Positions 43,343-51,586 of a DNA stretch of 64,000 nucleotides are shown piece by piece. Origin of the DNA: JAPWJZ01 sp966211335 (lineage in GTDB: Bacteria; Pseudomonadota; Alphaproteobacteria; Micavibrionales; UBA2020). The stretch spans positions 154,454 through 218,453 of the forward strand of contig CBIHNF010000003.1 of NCBI GenBank assembly GCA_966211335.1, written 5' to 3'. Made by a program: the position numbers and the translations under genes. How positions within the stretch are numbered: the first letter of the stretch is position 1; every line of letters begins with the position of its first letter. Below the pieces are notes generated by a model. It made no database searches. It was given only the letters and a program-made list of their open reading frames with translations, and had not been told where the DNA came from.

Positions 43343-45025
43343 TTAAGACGCTCTGCGCAGCGGCCGGTACTTGAAGCGATGCGGCTGGTCGGCGTCTTCG
43401 CCGAAGCGTTTGCGGCGGTCTTTTTCGTAGTCTTCGTAGTTGCCTTCGAAGAACACAACTTGGCTGTCGCCTTCGAATGCCAGCATATGCGTTGCAAGGC
43501 GGTCAAGGAACCAGCGGTCGTGGGAGATGACGACGGCGCAGCCGGCGTAGTTTTCAAGCGCGTCTTCAAGCGCGCCGAGCGTTTCAGTATCTAGGTCGTT
43601 GGTCGGTTCATCGAGCAGCAGGAGGTTGGCAGGCTCTTTCAGCATCTTCGCAAGATGCACGCGGTTGCGTTCACCGCCCGAAAGGATGCCGACTTTTTTC
43701 TGCTGGTCGGGGCCACGGAAGCCGAAGCTGCCGCAATAGGCGCGTGTGTTCACTTCGCGCTTGCCGAGGTAGAAAATATCGTTGCCGCCGGAAATTTCCT
43801 GCCAGACGTTGTGGTCGCCCTGCAGCGCGTCGCGGCTCTGGTTGACGTAGCCGGTTTTCACGGCCTCGGCGACGGTGACGGTGCCGCTGTCCGGCTGTTC
43901 TTCGCCGACGATCATGCGGAACAGCGTGGTCTTACCCGCGCCGTTGGGGCCGATGACGCCGACGATGCCGCCGGGCGGCAGCTTGAACGAAAGATTGTCG
44001 ATGAGCAGGCGGTCTTCATAGCCCTTCGAGACATTGGTGAATTCGACCACGTTCTGGCCAAGGCGCGGCGGCACGGGGATGATAATTTGCGACGCGCGCG
44101 TCTTTTCGTGCTTTTCGCTTTCCGCCAGCAAATCGTTATAAGCGGTGATACGCGCCTTCGATTTCGCCATGCGGGCTTTCGGCGACTGCCGCACCCATTC
44201 CAGCTCGCGCGCGAGGGTCTTCTGGCGGGTTTCGTCTTCGCGGCCTTCCTGTTCAAGGCGCTTGGCTTTCTTTTCAAGATAGCCGGTGTAGTTGCCTTCA
44301 TAGGGAATGCCGGAGCCGCGGTCGAGTTCGAGAATCCAGCCCGTCACGTTGTCGAGGAAGTAGCGGTCGTGGGTGACCATGACGACGGTGCCGCGGTAAT
44401 CGGCAAGGTGGCGCTGCAGCCAGGCGACGGATTCCGCATCCAGGTGGTTGGTCGGTTCATCGAGCAGCAGCAGGTCGGGTTTTTCAAGCAGCAGCTTGCA
44501 GAGCGCGACGCGGCGCTTTTCACCGCCGGAAAGATTGGTCGTCTTCGCATCTGGCGGCGGGCAGCGCAGGGCGTCCAGCGCAACTTCCAGCGTGCGCTCA
44601 AGGTTCCAGCCGTCGGCGGCCTCGATCTTGGTTTGAATCTCTCCCTGCTCCGCCATCAGCGCGTCAAAATCCGCATCGGGTTCGGAGAAGAGGTTGGAAA
44701 TTTCGTTATAGCGGTCGAGGAGTGCCTTGGTGTCCTTCATCGCCTCCATGACGTTTTCAAGAACGGTCTTGTCGGGGTCGAGCTGCGGTTCCTGCGGCAG
44801 GTAGCCAATGCGGACGCCGTCCGCCGCCCAGGCCTCGCCGTTGAATTCTTTTTCAACGCCGGCCATGACTTTCAGCAGCGACGATTTACCGGAGCCGTTG
44901 GGGCCCAGCACGCCGATTTTAACGCCGGGCAGGAAGCTGAGATAAATATTGTCCAGAACCTTCTTGCCGCCGGGATAGGTCTTGGACAGGCCCTTCATGA
45001 CATAAACGTATTGATAAGAAGCCAT
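43343..45025 (-). CDS. ettA: Energy-dependent translational throttle protein EttA (ABC-F)
   Basis: 560 residues from the ATG at 45025 (MASYQYVYVMKGLSKTYPGG), matching EttA length. Two ABC ATPase domains without membrane segments: Walker A GPNGSGKSS near residue 40 and GPNGAGKTT near 356; signatures NLSGGEKRRV and ILSGGERNRV; Walker B LLLLDEPTNHLD and LLLLDEPTNDLD. ABC-F proteins bind the ribosomal E site and gate translation by ATP/ADP state. Ends in a basic HRFKYRPLRRAS tail. Confidence 0.94.
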   Translation of the reverse strand: MASYQYVYVMKGLSKTYPGGKKVLDNIYLSFLPGVKIGVLGPNGSGKSSLLKVMAGVEKEFNGEAWAADGVRIGYLPQEPQLDPDKTVLENVMEAMKDTKALLDRYNEISNLFSEPDADFDALMAEQGEIQTKIEAADGWNLERTLEVALDALRCPPPDAKTTNLSGGEKRRVALCKLLLEKPDLLLLDEPTNHLDAESVAWLQRHLADYRGTVVMVTHDRYFLDNVTGWILELDRGSGIPYEGNYTGYLEKKAKRLEQEGREDETRQKTLARELEWVRQSPKARMAKSKARITAYNDLLAESEKHEKTRASQIIIPVPPRLGQNVVEFTNVSKGYEDRLLIDNLSFKLPPGGIVGVIGPNGAGKTTLFRMIVGEEQPDSGTVTVAEAVKTGYVNQSRDALQGDHNVWQEISGGNDIFYLGKREVNTRAYCGSFGFRGPDQQKKVGILSGGERNRVHLAKMLKEPANLLLLDEPTNDLDTETLGALEDALENYAGCAVVISHDRWFLDRLATHMLAFEGDSQVVFFEGNYEDYEKDRRKRFGEDADQPHRFKYRPLRRAS

Positions 45026-45130
45026 GGCGTTGATTCCCTTGGGTAATGTGACGATTGGTAGCGGCTGCCGGTATTCTGCCCTTGGATTTACCATTTTGCA
45101 GGGGAATTCGTCAATCTTTCAGGCTGGGGC

Positions 45131-45985
45131 TTAAGGTAGGGCGCGGCGATAAAGCCGCCAGCCGTGCAGCGTCATGAATCCGCCCAAGGCGACCGTGCCG
45201 ATGAAGACGAAGGGCATGAAGAAGATCAGCACGTTCCAAGTTTCAAGCAGGTTGTGGCCCCAGAGAAAGGTTTCCAGCCATGCGGCGGGAATAGCAGCGC
45301 CTATGGCGCAGAGCAAGGCAGCTGCATAGGCCTTGCCGACATTAAGTAAGTTGAAATCGGGCATCCGCGCGGCCTTCAGTGCCGCCACTCCAACCATGGC
45401 GCCGCCCGCCGCCCAGCCGAACATCTGCAGCGCCATATCGTGATAGGGCATAACAATATGGCTGACGCCTGCATAGACGAGCGTCACCGCGGCAATCGCG
45501 CCGCCCAGAGCGGCAAAATATAATCCTGCGCGTAGGGAATGATGCGGCGGCTGCAAGGTCACGGGATTTTTGCGATAGGCAAAGGCAACGCCCGACATAG
45601 CCGCGAAAGCCAGCACCGGCAGCAGCACGGCATAGGTTACTTCGCCGCCGGATAAAATATCTTTTGGCACAAGGCTTGGCGACCAGGCGATCAGAATAAA
45701 GGCGGCGATGCACCCACCAGCGGCAGAAGCCAGCCTGCCGGCGCCATCTACAAGCTGTTCCTTCAAATTATGCAGCTCGACCCTGCGGCGGAAACGCCAG
45801 AGCGCATGGGCGGCCCAGCCCGAAAGCCCTGCAAGAAAAATTCCTTCGCCCGTATAATTCAGGCGCACCACGCCACGCGCCATGGCGCCAAGCACGTCGA
45901 TAACAATGACGAGAGCTGCGATCGCGGCAGCGACAGCCAGCGACGCCAGCAGAAGGCGCAGCGCTGACAAGCTCCGCTGCTGCAT
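45131..45985 (-). CDS. Polytopic membrane protein, unknown
   Basis: 284 residues from the ATG at 45985, chosen because it starts 4 bases after the upstream gene's stop. Seven or more hydrophobic segments are visible (for example LLLASLAVAAAIAALVIVIDVL, AVLLPVLAFAAMSGVAFAY, VLIFFMPFVFIGTVALGGFM). No transporter or enzyme motif recognised. Probably an inner-membrane protein in an operon with the small membrane protein upstream. Confidence 0.7.
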   Translation of the reverse strand: MQQRSLSALRLLLASLAVAAAIAALVIVIDVLGAMARGVVRLNYTGEGIFLAGLSGWAAHALWRFRRRVELHNLKEQLVDGAGRLASAAGGCIAAFILIAWSPSLVPKDILSGGEVTYAVLLPVLAFAAMSGVAFAYRKNPVTLQPPHHSLRAGLYFAALGGAIAAVTLVYAGVSHIVMPYHDMALQMFGWAAGGAMVGVAALKAARMPDFNLLNVGKAYAAALLCAIGAAIPAAWLETFLWGHNLLETWNVLIFFMPFVFIGTVALGGFMTLHGWRLYRRALP

Positions 45986-45989
45986 AAAA

Positions 45990-46418
45990 TCAGCCGCGGC
46001 GGAAGACGAAGACGAAGGTGACGATGCAGGTGATGACACCGAGGATGCCGATGATTTTCTCGAGCGCGAGCACGCGGTTCACAATGTCCTTCAGCTCGTC
46101 CATGATGGCCTCGTTGATTTTGACAGCCAGCTGCGGCTCGAACCGCTTGAAGGCATAGGGCAGCGCCATGCTGATGAGCACGATGTTGCCAAGCAGTCGC
46201 ACGAACATGTTGGTGGGGTCAGAGACCATCACCGGCGTTGCGCAGGCGGCAAGAAAGCCGTAAACGACGCAGCCGACGCCGATATAGTCCATGTGACGCT
46301 TGATAAGAACCAGCGCCTTGTCGATGGCCGGCGATTTGCCGGAGACGGTAGCGCTCAGGTACAGCAGCGAAAACACCGCCAGTGCACCGAAGGTGATAAG
46401 CCCGAGTAATCCGATCAT
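45990..46418 (-). CDS. Small membrane protein, unknown
   Basis: 142 residues from the ATG at 46418, with AGGGG 8 bases before it. Four probable membrane helices: residues 1-25, 47-62, 72-90 and 120-138 (IIGILGVITCIVTFVFVF). A conserved-looking KRHMDYIGVGCVVYGFLAA segment is present. No family recognised. Probably co-transcribed with the downstream membrane protein, 4 bases away. Confidence 0.72.
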   Translation of the reverse strand: MIGLLGLITFGALAVFSLLYLSATVSGKSPAIDKALVLIKRHMDYIGVGCVVYGFLAACATPVMVSDPTNMFVRLLGNIVLISMALPYAFKRFEPQLAVKINEAIMDELKDIVNRVLALEKIIGILGVITCIVTFVFVFRRG

Positions 46419-46521
46419 GATATTGCCCCTTACCTCAAAAACAATTCTTTGAGATTGCCGATAGCACATTGCACCACAGCGCGGTGAAAGGCACAACCGC
46501 TATGCGTTTCAAATTATTTGA

Positions 46522-47433
46522 TTATTCAGGGTTGTTGCGGATTTGCAGCAGCAGCGCGCGCGCCTCGCTCTTTTCCGAAGCGATGGGCGTGCGTTCAATA
46601 TACTGCTCAAAGGCCCGCACCGCTTGCGACGTCTGGCCAAGCTTGGCGTAGAGCACCGCCTTGTCGAACAGCGTGCGGTATTCATCGGGTGCCAGCGCCT
46701 CCATCGCTTCCAGCACGATGATCGCCTGCGCATATTCTTCCGTCTCAATCAGCCGCTTCTTGAGGTTGTTTTCAAGCCGGATCAGCATATCGCGATTGCC
46801 GACAGGGTTATAAAAATTATGGGAAAGTTCGGCATGCTTGCCGGCGATGGATTTCAGCAGCGAGCGCAGCTCCGCGGCGTTCATCTCCTTGCCGCCCTGG
46901 AAGGGGTCGAGGATGATGCGCTCGCCGTCTTTTTCCATGCGGATGAGGAAGTGCCCCGGGAAATTCAGGCCTTCAATCGGCCAGCCCATGCGGCGTGCAA
47001 AGGTGATGTAGAGGATGCCAAGCGCGATCGGCAGGCCTTTGCGCCGCTCGATGACGCGGATGAGGCTCGCGTTCTGGATGTCGTCGTAGGTTTCGGTATC
47101 GCCTTTATAGCCATGCGATTCATGAATGATTTTGCGCAGGGTCGCGACGCGTAAGCTGAGCGTATCTTCATCTTTCTGCCGCAGACGCGCGGCGAATTCT
47201 TCCGCCACATGGTCGCCGAGTTTTTTCAGGTGGTTGCGGTAGCGGTCGGGATTGATGCCGGGCAGGAAGATCAGTGCAAGGGCAAGCGCAGTTTCGCCAA
47301 GGTTGATTTCGGCATCCTCCTGCGATCCTGCGAAGCGCACGTATTCCAGCGCTTCGTTCGGCGTTTCGAAACGGTTGAGGTCGCCATGCAGCGCCTCGCC
47401 CAAATCGTCATCCGGCAGATCGGGCGGTGCCAT
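46522..47433 (-). CDS. SirB1-type transglutaminase-like protein with TPR
   Basis: 303 residues from the ATG at 47433. The N-terminal two-thirds matches the SirB1/transglutaminase-like family (RKGLPIALGILYITFARRMGWPIEGLNFPGHFLIRM, ILDPFQGG). The C-terminal third carries a TPR-like pair (EEYAQAIIVLEAMEALAPDEYRTLFDKAVLYAKLGQTSQAVRAFEQYI). The usual catalytic Cys of transglutaminases is not seen at the expected place, as is common in this family, so it may be a binding protein. Follows the BON lipoprotein gene by 13 bases. Confidence 0.82.
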   Translation of the reverse strand: MAPPDLPDDDLGEALHGDLNRFETPNEALEYVRFAGSQEDAEINLGETALALALIFLPGINPDRYRNHLKKLGDHVAEEFAARLRQKDEDTLSLRVATLRKIIHESHGYKGDTETYDDIQNASLIRVIERRKGLPIALGILYITFARRMGWPIEGLNFPGHFLIRMEKDGERIILDPFQGGKEMNAAELRSLLKSIAGKHAELSHNFYNPVGNRDMLIRLENNLKKRLIETEEYAQAIIVLEAMEALAPDEYRTLFDKAVLYAKLGQTSQAVRAFEQYIERTPIASEKSEARALLLQIRNNPE

Positions 47434-47446
47434 CGCGGCCCCTTCC

Positions 47447-48118
47447 TTAGTTGGAGACGGGTGCTGGCGCGGGCTGGGATGCCGGCGCGCCGGTTTCAGG
47501 ATTGACGAGCCCCGCCGGCACTTCTCCGCGCAGGCGCACATAGCTCGTCACGTTTTTCACGTATTTGGTGTTGCGCGCGTAATCCAGCACACGGTCCAGC
47601 TCTTTCTGGTCTTCGGCGATGCCCATCAGGAAGACGGTGCCGTTGACGGTCTCGATCGTGTAGTTGATGGACTGGATATATTTGTCGAACATCAGGTGCG
47701 TCTTGATGTCGCTCGTGATCCAGCTGTCGGTGACATAGGCTTTCACGCCACCACCGTTATCAATCGTGACTTCGTTGATGACCTGCTTCACGCCATCCGC
47801 CTGCCAGGCAAGGCGCACGGCATCGACGCGCATATCGGGGTTCGGCACGGAACCGGTAATAAGAACACGGCCTTCCTTCACGGTCATGGAGAGGCGGCGG
47901 TAGAGGTCAAAGCCGCTCTTCAGCCAGAGGTCTGTAATCTGCAGGCGGATGGTCGCATCCGTCGTTGCGCTCTTGATGCCGCCTTCCTGCGCTGCCGCAA
48001 CGCCAACGGTCGCGCCCGCGCCAACGGCAACGCCCACGGGCGTGCAACCGGAGAGCCCCTGCGCCAGCAGCGCGGCGAGGCCGAGGGTGATGGAAACTTT
48101 GCGGAATGTCGTCGTCAT
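47447..48118 (-). CDS. BON-domain outer-membrane lipoprotein (DolP/YraP-like)
   Basis: 223 residues. Lipoprotein signal with lipobox LSGC (Cys25), then two BON domains: about 50-120 (DATIRLQITDLWL, VKEGRVLITGSVPNPDMRVDAVRLAWQADGVKQVINEV) and about 130-195 (SDIKTHLMFDK, ETVNGTVFLMGIAEDQKELDRVLDYAR). DolP supports outer-membrane integrity at the division site. The neighbours yraN and rsmI reproduce the E. coli yra cluster. A Pro/Ala-rich tail follows. Confidence 0.87.
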   Translation of the reverse strand: MTTTFRKVSITLGLAALLAQGLSGCTPVGVAVGAGATVGVAAAQEGGIKSATTDATIRLQITDLWLKSGFDLYRRLSMTVKEGRVLITGSVPNPDMRVDAVRLAWQADGVKQVINEVTIDNGGGVKAYVTDSWITSDIKTHLMFDKYIQSINYTIETVNGTVFLMGIAEDQKELDRVLDYARNTKYVKNVTSYVRLRGEVPAGLVNPETGAPASQPAPAPVSN

Positions 48119-48139
48119 TTTTAAACCCCTAATTACTCG

Positions 48140-48502
48140 TCAGAATGCGTTCTCGATATGCTGGGGCAGCTTGCCCGGGGCCATGACCAGCGCATCGAAC
48201 CTTGTCTCGAAAACAGTGTAGCTGGTATGGCGGGCGAGGTAAAGCTCGGCCGCCCGGCGCACGCGCTCCTGGTTGATCTGGTGGATGGCTTCAGCCGCGT
48301 CCTCATGCGTTTTGCGCATCTTGACCTCGACAAAGGCGATGACGCCATAGCGCATGGCGATAATATCGATCTCGCCCATATGCGTCTTGAAGCGGCGCTC
48401 GAGGATTTTATAGCCCTTCATGCGCAGGAACAGCGCGGCAATGGTTTCCGCCCTTGCGCCGCGCGCGTGGTTGGTCTGGTCTTTTGACGCCGGCGTCTTC
48501 AT
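48140..48502 (-). CDS. yraN: YraN family endonuclease-like protein
   Basis: 120 residues of the UPF0102/YraN family, a restriction-endonuclease-like fold. Core signature: RGARAETIAALFLRMKGYKILERRF then GEIDIIA and AFVEVKMRK, giving the D-ExK style site. Biochemical role is unsettled. Its ATG overlaps the rsmI stop by 4 bases (ATGA), so they are coupled. Confidence 0.9.
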   Translation of the reverse strand: MKTPASKDQTNHARGARAETIAALFLRMKGYKILERRFKTHMGEIDIIAMRYGVIAFVEVKMRKTHEDAAEAIHQINQERVRRAAELYLARHTSYTVFETRFDALVMAPGKLPQHIENAF

Positions 48503-49368
48503 TTCTTTTTCTTCAGCAGCAATGCTTGTTGGTACACATCGCTTTTTTTGCGGCCGGATTTGGCGGCGACGAAGCCGGCGGCGTCCTTCACGCTCATCTC
48601 TTCCTCCTCCAGCATTTTGCGGAGGAGTTTTTCGACCGTGGCGTCCGTCCAGTTTTCTATCGCGTTATCCAGCGGCGCTTCGACGATAATGACGATTTCG
48701 CCCTTCGGCGCACCGGCTTTTTTGTAATGCGCGACGAGCTCCAAAAGCGTGCCGCGGCGCACTTCCTCGAATTTCTTGGTCAGTTCGCGCGCGACGGCGG
48801 CGCGGCGGTTGCCCAGCATATCGGCCATATCGGCAAGGCTGGCTTCGAGGCGCGGCGCTGTTTCATAGAAAATCAGCGTCGCCTTCACATCTTTCACTTC
48901 AGACAGAGCTGCCTTACGCGCCACCGTTTTCGGCGGCATAAATCCTGCGAACATAAAACGGTCGCTCGGCAGGCCTGAAAGCACCAGCGCGGTGAGGGAC
49001 GCGGAAGCGCCCGGCACGCAAGTGACCGGCAAGCCCTCTTCCACCATTGCCTCGACGAGCTTGAAACCGGGATCGGAGATGAGCGGCATGCCCGCATCGG
49101 AAATCAGCGCGACGCGGCCGCCGTTTTTGATGGCCGCCACAATCTTCGGCCGCATTTCGGCGGCGTTATGGTCGTGATAGGGAACCTTGTCGGCATGCAG
49201 ATCGTATACAGTCGTTAGCTTGCCGGCTTCGCGCGTGTCTTCGCAGGCGATAATATCGACTTTCCCTAATATATCGAGGGCGCGTAAGGTAATGTCCCCC
49301 ATGTTGCCGATAGGTGTCGCGACAATATATAGTCCGGGTTCGAGGTCAGAATCTGATATTCGCGCCAT
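48499..49368 (-). CDS. rsmI: 16S rRNA 2'-O-methyltransferase RsmI
   Basis: 289 residues. SAM-dependent methylation of C1402 2'-OH of 16S rRNA. Tetrapyrrole-methylase fold: GLYIVATPIGNMGDITLRAL, CEDTREAGKL, SDAGMPLISDPG and VPGASASLTALVLSGLPSDRF are all present. Basic K-rich C-terminus. Divergent from the LpoA-like gene with about 56 bases between starts. Confidence 0.95.
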   Translation of the reverse strand: MARISDSDLEPGLYIVATPIGNMGDITLRALDILGKVDIIACEDTREAGKLTTVYDLHADKVPYHDHNAAEMRPKIVAAIKNGGRVALISDAGMPLISDPGFKLVEAMVEEGLPVTCVPGASASLTALVLSGLPSDRFMFAGFMPPKTVARKAALSEVKDVKATLIFYETAPRLEASLADMADMLGNRRAAVARELTKKFEEVRRGTLLELVAHYKKAGAPKGEIVIIVEAPLDNAIENWTDATVEKLLRKMLEEEEMSVKDAAGFVAAKSGRKKSDVYQQALLLKKKK

Positions 49369-49424
49369 GATCGATGTCTATAATGGTTTACCGTTTTTCC
49401 AGCTTTAAGGAGCTTATACCCGCC

Positions 49425-50690
49425 GTGACGAAATTATACAAAACAATCGGTCGCCCGCTCAGCTATTTCTTCGCTTTCGCCTTTGTCGTGATGCTGGCCG
49501 GCTGCGGCCCGCAGACGAGCAGCGGCTGGAACACGCGCAACACCGGCGTCGTCACCAATGACCCCAACGCCATTCCGAACATGGCCTGGCAAACCCCCGG
49601 CGACCGCAAGGAGCTGGCCGCCGAAGGTAAACAGGCTGCAGCTCCCGCCGCCAACCTGCCCAAAATCAACGTCGCCATCCTGCTGCCGCTCACCGGCAAG
49701 AACGGCGACCTTGGCCAGTCGATGCTGAAGGCGGCGCAGATGGCGCTGTTTGATATCGGCGCTGGCAACTTCAACCTTGTGCCGAAAGACACGCACAGCA
49801 CCCCCGCCGGTGCCGGCGTTGCCGCGCAGGAAGCGATTTCCGGCGGCGCGCAGCTGCTGCTCGGCCCCATCTTTGCCGAAGACGTAAAAGCCGTGAAGCC
49901 CGTTGCTTCCGCTGCGAACATCCCCGTCATCGCTTTCACGACGGACTGGACCCTCGGCGGCAACCAGACCTACATCATGGGCTTCCTGCCCTTTGCGCAG
50001 GTGAGCCGCGTTGTGCAGTTTGCGCAGACGAAAGGCCTCAACCGCGTTGGCGTGCTGGCGCCGCAGACGCCCTATTGCGATGCCGTGATCTCCACGCTCG
50101 GCCGCAGCGGCGCCGACATTGTGAAGACCGAGCGCTACTCCCCCGGCAAGAGCGACTTGCAGCCGCAGATCGCCGCCTTTGCCACCGCCAACAAGACGGC
50201 GGATGGTTTTACCTTTAACACGCTCCTCCTGCCACTCGGCGGCGAAGGCCTCCGCAGTCTCGTCTCCGTCCTCGCGCTGCAAGGCATCCGCAACGACAAC
50301 GTGAAGCTCATCGGCACCGGCCTCTGGGATGATGCGTCTCTCACGACCGACCCCGCGCTTTACGGCGGCTGGTTTGCCGCGCCCGACCCGCAGCAGCGCC
50401 GCGATTTCGAGCGCCGCTACACCGACAACTACGGCGCTGCCCCCCCGCGCCTGTCGACGCTGGCCTATGATGCCACGGCGCTTGCCGCCGTGCTGGCGCG
50501 CTCCGGCGATGCCAATCCCTTCACGCCTGCGCATATGACGAATGCGCGCGGTTTTGCCGGCATTGACGGCGTCTTCCGCTTCCGCCCCGACGGCATGTCG
50601 GAGCGCGGCCTTGCGGTGATGGAAATTCAAGGCGGCCGTGCGCGCGTCGTCGACCCCGCGCCGACAGCCTTTATTTCTTCGGGCTTCTAA
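49425..50690 (+). CDS. LpoA-like penicillin-binding protein activator lipoprotein
   Basis: 421 residues from the GTG at 49425, chosen because it gives a compact lipoprotein signal with lipobox LAGC (Cys27) and AAGGAG lies upstream; an ATG at 49383 is possible. The mature part is the periplasmic-binding-protein-like half of the YraM/LppC family: INVAILLPLTGKNGDLGQSML, GAQLLLGPIFAEDVKAVKP, VIAFTTDW, TLAYDATALAAVL. LpoA activates PBP1A in gammaproteobacteria; this shorter form lacks the N-terminal TPR half. Next to rsmI, as in other proteobacteria. Confidence 0.84.
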   Translation: MTKLYKTIGRPLSYFFAFAFVVMLAGCGPQTSSGWNTRNTGVVTNDPNAIPNMAWQTPGDRKELAAEGKQAAAPAANLPKINVAILLPLTGKNGDLGQSMLKAAQMALFDIGAGNFNLVPKDTHSTPAGAGVAAQEAISGGAQLLLGPIFAEDVKAVKPVASAANIPVIAFTTDWTLGGNQTYIMGFLPFAQVSRVVQFAQTKGLNRVGVLAPQTPYCDAVISTLGRSGADIVKTERYSPGKSDLQPQIAAFATANKTADGFTFNTLLLPLGGEGLRSLVSVLALQGIRNDNVKLIGTGLWDDASLTTDPALYGGWFAAPDPQQRRDFERRYTDNYGAAPPRLSTLAYDATALAAVLARSGDANPFTPAHMTNARGFAGIDGVFRFRPDGMSERGLAVMEIQGGRARVVDPAPTAFISSGF

Positions 50691-50693
50691 ACC

Positions 50694-51350
50694 TTGAGCC
50701 TCAAGGATATTCAAACGCGCATGGGCGCGGCGGTGAAAGCCGCGGCAAAACCTGCTGCGGCCGTGAAGCTTGTCGCGGTCAGCAAAATGCAGCCGCTTGA
50801 GAAGGTGGAGGCTGTTCTGAACGAAGGCCATCGCGTCTTCGGCGAGAACCGCGTGCAGGATGCGATAGAGCGCTGGCTACCCTTGCGCGAAAAGTATAAT
50901 GACCTGCAACTGCATCTGATCGGCCACCTGCAGAGCAACAAGGCGAAAGATGCCGTCAAGCTTTTCGACGTCATCGAAACTATCGACAGTGAAAAGCTGG
51001 CTGCCGCGGTGAAAGCCGAGATGGATAAGCAGAAAAAATATCCGCAGCTGTTCATTCAGGTCAACACCGGCGAGGAAGAACAGAAAGACGGCGTTGCGCC
51101 AAAAGACCTCGGCACACTTGTGGATTATTTCCGCAAGGAATTGAAAATCGAACCGGCAGGGCTGATGTGCATTCCGCCCGCCGATGAAATTCCCGACATG
51201 CATTTTGCCCTGCTCAACAAACTTGCCGTTGAATTTGGTTTGAAAAACCTCAGCATGGGCATGAGCGCGGACTTTGAAACCGCGATTCGATACGGCGCCA
51301 CCCACATTCGCGTCGGCAGCGCCCTCTTTGGCGTTAGGGAAAATCACTAA
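50694..51350 (+). CDS. yggS: PLP homeostasis protein (YggS/PROSC family)
   Basis: 218 residues with a TTG start at 50694 (MSLKDIQTRMGAAV); the next ATG at 50721 would trim the first helix. Pyridoxal-5'-phosphate is expected on K31 in LVAVSK. Other signatures: FGENRVQDAIERW, LHLIGHLQSNKAKDAV, FIQVNTGEEEQKDG, LSMGMSADFETAIRYGATHIRVGSALFG. Maintains vitamin B6 balance. Starts 3 bases after the LpoA-like gene, so probably co-transcribed. Confidence 0.93.
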   Translation: MSLKDIQTRMGAAVKAAAKPAAAVKLVAVSKMQPLEKVEAVLNEGHRVFGENRVQDAIERWLPLREKYNDLQLHLIGHLQSNKAKDAVKLFDVIETIDSEKLAAAVKAEMDKQKKYPQLFIQVNTGEEEQKDGVAPKDLGTLVDYFRKELKIEPAGLMCIPPADEIPDMHFALLNKLAVEFGLKNLSMGMSADFETAIRYGATHIRVGSALFGVRENH

Positions 51351-51422
51351 ATCGTTATATTCCAGCTGCTTGTGAAATAATCAAGGTGAGGCGAAACTCC
51401 CTCTTGCCAAGGGGGAATCACG

Positions 51423-51451
51423 TTGACATAATGCCCGCACCTAGACATAAG
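51423..51451 (+). promoter_or_regulatory. Candidate sigma-70-type promoter upstream of dnaK
   Basis: TTGACA (51423-51428), a 17-base spacer, then CATAAG (51446-51451). The -35 box is perfect, the -10 moderate. No clear heat-shock sigma-32 promoter was seen. It would give a leader of about 130 bases that contains an inverted repeat near 51490-51512 (CCGGA/TCCGG). Confidence 0.45.
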
Positions 51452-51586
51452 TAACGCTTGATGATGACGAAAAAGTTTCGCGAATTCACGCCGGATTAGC
51501 TAAATATGTCCGGCGCAAATCAAAAGACGAAACACTTGGCATCAAGTCGGCATAAAAAAGAAATCTTCGAGAGAGGCACATAAGAC

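Noticed and set aside
51401..51420. CCCTCTTGCCAAGGGGG palindrome upstream of dnaK, considered as heat-shock (CIRCE) operator
   Set aside because: It does not match the CIRCE inverted repeat (TTAGCACTC-N9-GAGTGCTAA); similar CCTC/GAGG palindromes are common intergenic debris.
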